Shown piece after piece: positions 13,540 to 15,376 of a stretch of 15,376 nucleotides of DNA (its first letter is position 1; each line of letters opens with the position of its first letter). This DNA is from Cyanobacteria bacterium UBA11153 (GTDB lineage Bacteria > Cyanobacteriota > Cyanobacteriia > Cyanobacteriales > Coleofasciculaceae): NCBI GenBank assembly GCA_003511885.1, contig DOIX01000405.1, positions 1-15,376 of the forward strand, in the 5' to 3' direction. The notes under the pieces were generated by a model, which was not told the DNA's origin, did not search any database, and saw only the letters and a program-made list of their open reading frames with translations. The translations under genes and the position numbers were made by a program.

Positions 13540-15132
13540 TTATACCTGTGCAACTAAATCGACACTATATAATAGTTTGCCTTCTAAATTGTAGAGGGCA
13601 ACTGTCATTAATTCGGTTTTACCATCAATTTTTACAGTGCCAAAAAATTGAAACCCGTCACTGGGGGGAAGATTAGCCTTTTGGTTAGGGGTAATGCTTT
13701 GAAATTTGACTTGAGGACCGAAAGTATTGTCTAATTTATTGGGACCAAAATTACCAGCATTCATGGGACCGGCAACAAATTCCCAGAAGGGGTTAAAATC
13801 AGTAAATTGGGCTTTATTTGGATCGTAATAGTGTGCGGCGGCGTAATGGACATCAGCGGTTAGCCATACTACATTTTTAATATTTTTTTGTTTGATAAAG
13901 CGCAATAAATCTGCAAATTCGAGTTCCCTGCCCAAAGCAGCGCCATCTCCATTAGCAAGGTTTTCAAAATCCGTTTTGCCATCTCTGACGATTAAGCCAA
14001 GTGGCATGTCGCTGGCGATAACTTTCCAAGTAGCTTTTGAACGTTGTAATTTGAGTTTTAACCAGCGAATTTGTTCCTTACCTAAAAATGCTGTTTCTTC
14101 ACTCATTCTCGGTTGACGATTGGGTGTATTTGGGCCGCGATAGCTCCTTTGATCTAACATGAATATATCCAGGGAAGTACCGTAGTTAAAAGAACGATAA
14201 ATACGTTCTGGATCTTCATTATCTATCCGGATCGGAGTATATTCTAAAAAGGCTTGTTTGGCTCGTGCAGCTAATAGTGATACGCTCTTAACTTGATAGC
14301 GGTCATCTTCAAATAACATTTGACCAGGATACCAGTTATTGCGAGTTTCGTGGTCATCCCATTGAACTAATTGAGGTATTTCCGCGTTAAAGCGGCGGAC
14401 GTTTTCATCCATTAGATTATAGATAAAATTACCGCGAAATTCCGTTATAGTTTCTGCTACTTTTGATTTGGCTTCAGTGGTGATATTTTTCCAGATTCTA
14501 CCATCATCCAGTCTAACTTCTGCTTGAATAGGACTATCAGCATAAATGGTATCGCCAGAATGGATAAAAAAGTGGGGATTTAACTGTCTAATTGTTTCGT
14601 AAATTCTCATCCCACCCCAATCGGGATTAATTCCCCAACCTTGCCCTGCGGTATCTCCGGACCAAGCAAAAAATAGATCGCCTTTAAGTACTGGAGGGGT
14701 ACGAAGTTTACCAATAACTTCTTGACTGTAGGTGTTTGTATAGGCTAAATCTTGAAAAATGACTCTGTAGAATATGTCCCGATTTGGTGGTAAATTAGTC
14801 AGGTTAATTCGGGCAGTATAATCGCTGGTTTCTAAGGCCGCCGGACCAATAATTCGTTGCGGGTTGCGAAAGGAATAATCTAGATCGTATTCTAAGATCA
14901 TTCTGGCGGGGCGATCGCACCGACTCCAAATAACGGCTCTATCCGCTGTAATATCGCCACTTGCCACCCCGTAGGGTATTTGAGGACGCATTTTGTCTGA
15001 GGTGATGATTCCTGGTGCGGAATTTTGGGCTAATCCTCTTGTGGACAAGAGGTTGGTGGTAATCATGCTACCAGTTGCGATCGCGGAATTGATCAGGAAG
15101 CGACGGCGGCTTATTTGACTTGGAGTTACCAT
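13540..15132 (-). CDS. phoD: Alkaline phosphatase D (PhoD family), Tat-exported
   Basis: Secreted phosphomonoesterase/phosphodiesterase that frees phosphate from organic esters; PhoD enzymes use calcium and iron. It has 530 residues. The N-terminus carries a twin-arginine signal, SRRRFL (8-13), a hydrophobic stretch and a likely cleavage after GLA (33-35), so it is exported folded. An N-terminal beta domain (about 50-145: PYGVASGDITADRAVIWSRC) is followed by the metallophosphatase core: WSGDT (157-161, Asp160), FFIHSGDTIYAD (188-199, Asp194 and Tyr197), WDDHETRNNW (258-267), ASDMPLG (373-379) and WLTADVHYAAAHYYDP (423-438, Asp426 and His429). All expected metal ligands are present. The start is ATG at 15132, without a good ribosome binding site, but the Tat motif position supports it. 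It is convergent with the preceding gene. A degenerate Pho-box-like triplet lies upstream. Confidence 0.95.
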   Translation of the reverse strand: MVTPSQISRRRFLINSAIATGSMITTNLLSTRGLAQNSAPGIITSDKMRPQIPYGVASGDITADRAVIWSRCDRPARMILEYDLDYSFRNPQRIIGPAALETSDYTARINLTNLPPNRDIFYRVIFQDLAYTNTYSQEVIGKLRTPPVLKGDLFFAWSGDTAGQGWGINPDWGGMRIYETIRQLNPHFFIHSGDTIYADSPIQAEVRLDDGRIWKNITTEAKSKVAETITEFRGNFIYNLMDENVRRFNAEIPQLVQWDDHETRNNWYPGQMLFEDDRYQVKSVSLLAARAKQAFLEYTPIRIDNEDPERIYRSFNYGTSLDIFMLDQRSYRGPNTPNRQPRMSEETAFLGKEQIRWLKLKLQRSKATWKVIASDMPLGLIVRDGKTDFENLANGDGAALGRELEFADLLRFIKQKNIKNVVWLTADVHYAAAHYYDPNKAQFTDFNPFWEFVAGPMNAGNFGPNKLDNTFGPQVKFQSITPNQKANLPPSDGFQFFGTVKIDGKTELMTVALYNLEGKLLYSVDLVAQV

Positions 15133-15255
15133 AAAGTTTTCGATAGTTTATGGGAATTACTATCCCATCATCCCTAACCTCTCATCACTGTAACACTATG
15201 CCCTCTAGTACTGACAAAGGTTTCTTGCATTTTTACGCCATCGGCCTATTTCCCT

Positions 15256-15285
15256 TACTCAGACAAAGATACTGGAGAGATTAAG
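15256..15285 (-). promoter_or_regulatory. Degenerate Pho box candidate upstream of phoD
   Basis: On the minus strand CTTAATCT (15285-15278) matches the cyanobacterial Pho-box unit (PyTTAAPyPyT/A) fully. At the expected 11-base spacing follow CAGTATCT and TCTGAGTA, each with about five of eight matches. It lies 124-153 bases upstream of the phoD start. Spacing and gene context favour a PhoB/SphR site; two poor repeats argue against. Confidence 0.3.
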
Positions 15286-15324
15286 CTGCGGCGCATCTGG
15301 CATTGGATAGTAAATTTATCGAAA

Positions 15325-15372
15325 GGGGTGTGGGGTGTGGGTTTTTTGGTGTGGGGATATACAAATTAAATG
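15325..15372. repeat. Dispersed 25-base repeat with GGGGTGT heptads (copy 2, inverted)
   Basis: 15348-15372 is the exact reverse complement of 5639-5663. It is flanked at 15325-15341 by GGGGTGT heptads, the same satellite as at copy 1 on the opposite strand. The window ends four bases later, so the full extent is unseen. Confidence 0.85.
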
Positions 15373-15376
15373 CATA

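Overview
The window looks like a chromosomal segment of a cyanobacterium, probably a filamentous non-heterocystous type (that narrower guess is inference). GCGATCGC (HIP1) octamers, a cyanobacterial signature, occur about a dozen times. The gene content also fits: a DUF3143 protein, a cyanobacterial ClpC, and the neighbourhood lysA, cdaA, uppS, rimI, clpC. Intergenic spaces carry many short tandem repeats of 7 or 9 bases, like the STRR sequences known from filamentous cyanobacteria.

Layout. Bases 1-1500 hold a four-helix-bundle (S23/IVP type) gene between inverted nonamer arrays, then a membrane-anchored J-domain protein and a DUF3143 protein. A broken gene remnant follows on the minus strand (1500-1709). 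Bases 1734-5458 hold three minus-strand housekeeping genes, transcribed in the order lysA, cdaA (c-di-AMP synthase), uppS (isoprenyl transferase). The lysA-cdaA spacer contains a strongly folded stretch that I read as an orphan HEARO/omega RNA, the guide RNA of IscB nucleases, with no iscB gene beside it. Bases 5459-8276 hold dispersed repeats, a large secreted protein of unknown function, and a 109-bp MITE-like inverted-repeat element. Bases 8277-11690 hold rimI and clpC on the plus strand, ending in a strong terminator. After an 800-base spacer with another probable gene remnant come a proline-rich lipoprotein-like gene (plus strand) and a convergent Tat-exported PhoD phosphatase (minus strand).

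How the genes relate. LysA (meso-diaminopimelate to lysine), UppS (lipid carrier for wall polymers) and CdaA (c-di-AMP, linked to osmotic and wall homeostasis) form a cell-envelope group. RimI and ClpC act on ribosomal protein modification and protein quality control. The secreted protein, the lipoprotein-like protein and PhoD belong to the periplasm or cell surface; PhoD points to phosphate scavenging. The least ordinary items are the orphan omega RNA with a putative guide next to cdaA, the unknown secreted protein, the MITE-like element, and short repeats that supply functional parts of genes (a ribosome binding site, stop codons, -35-like boxes).
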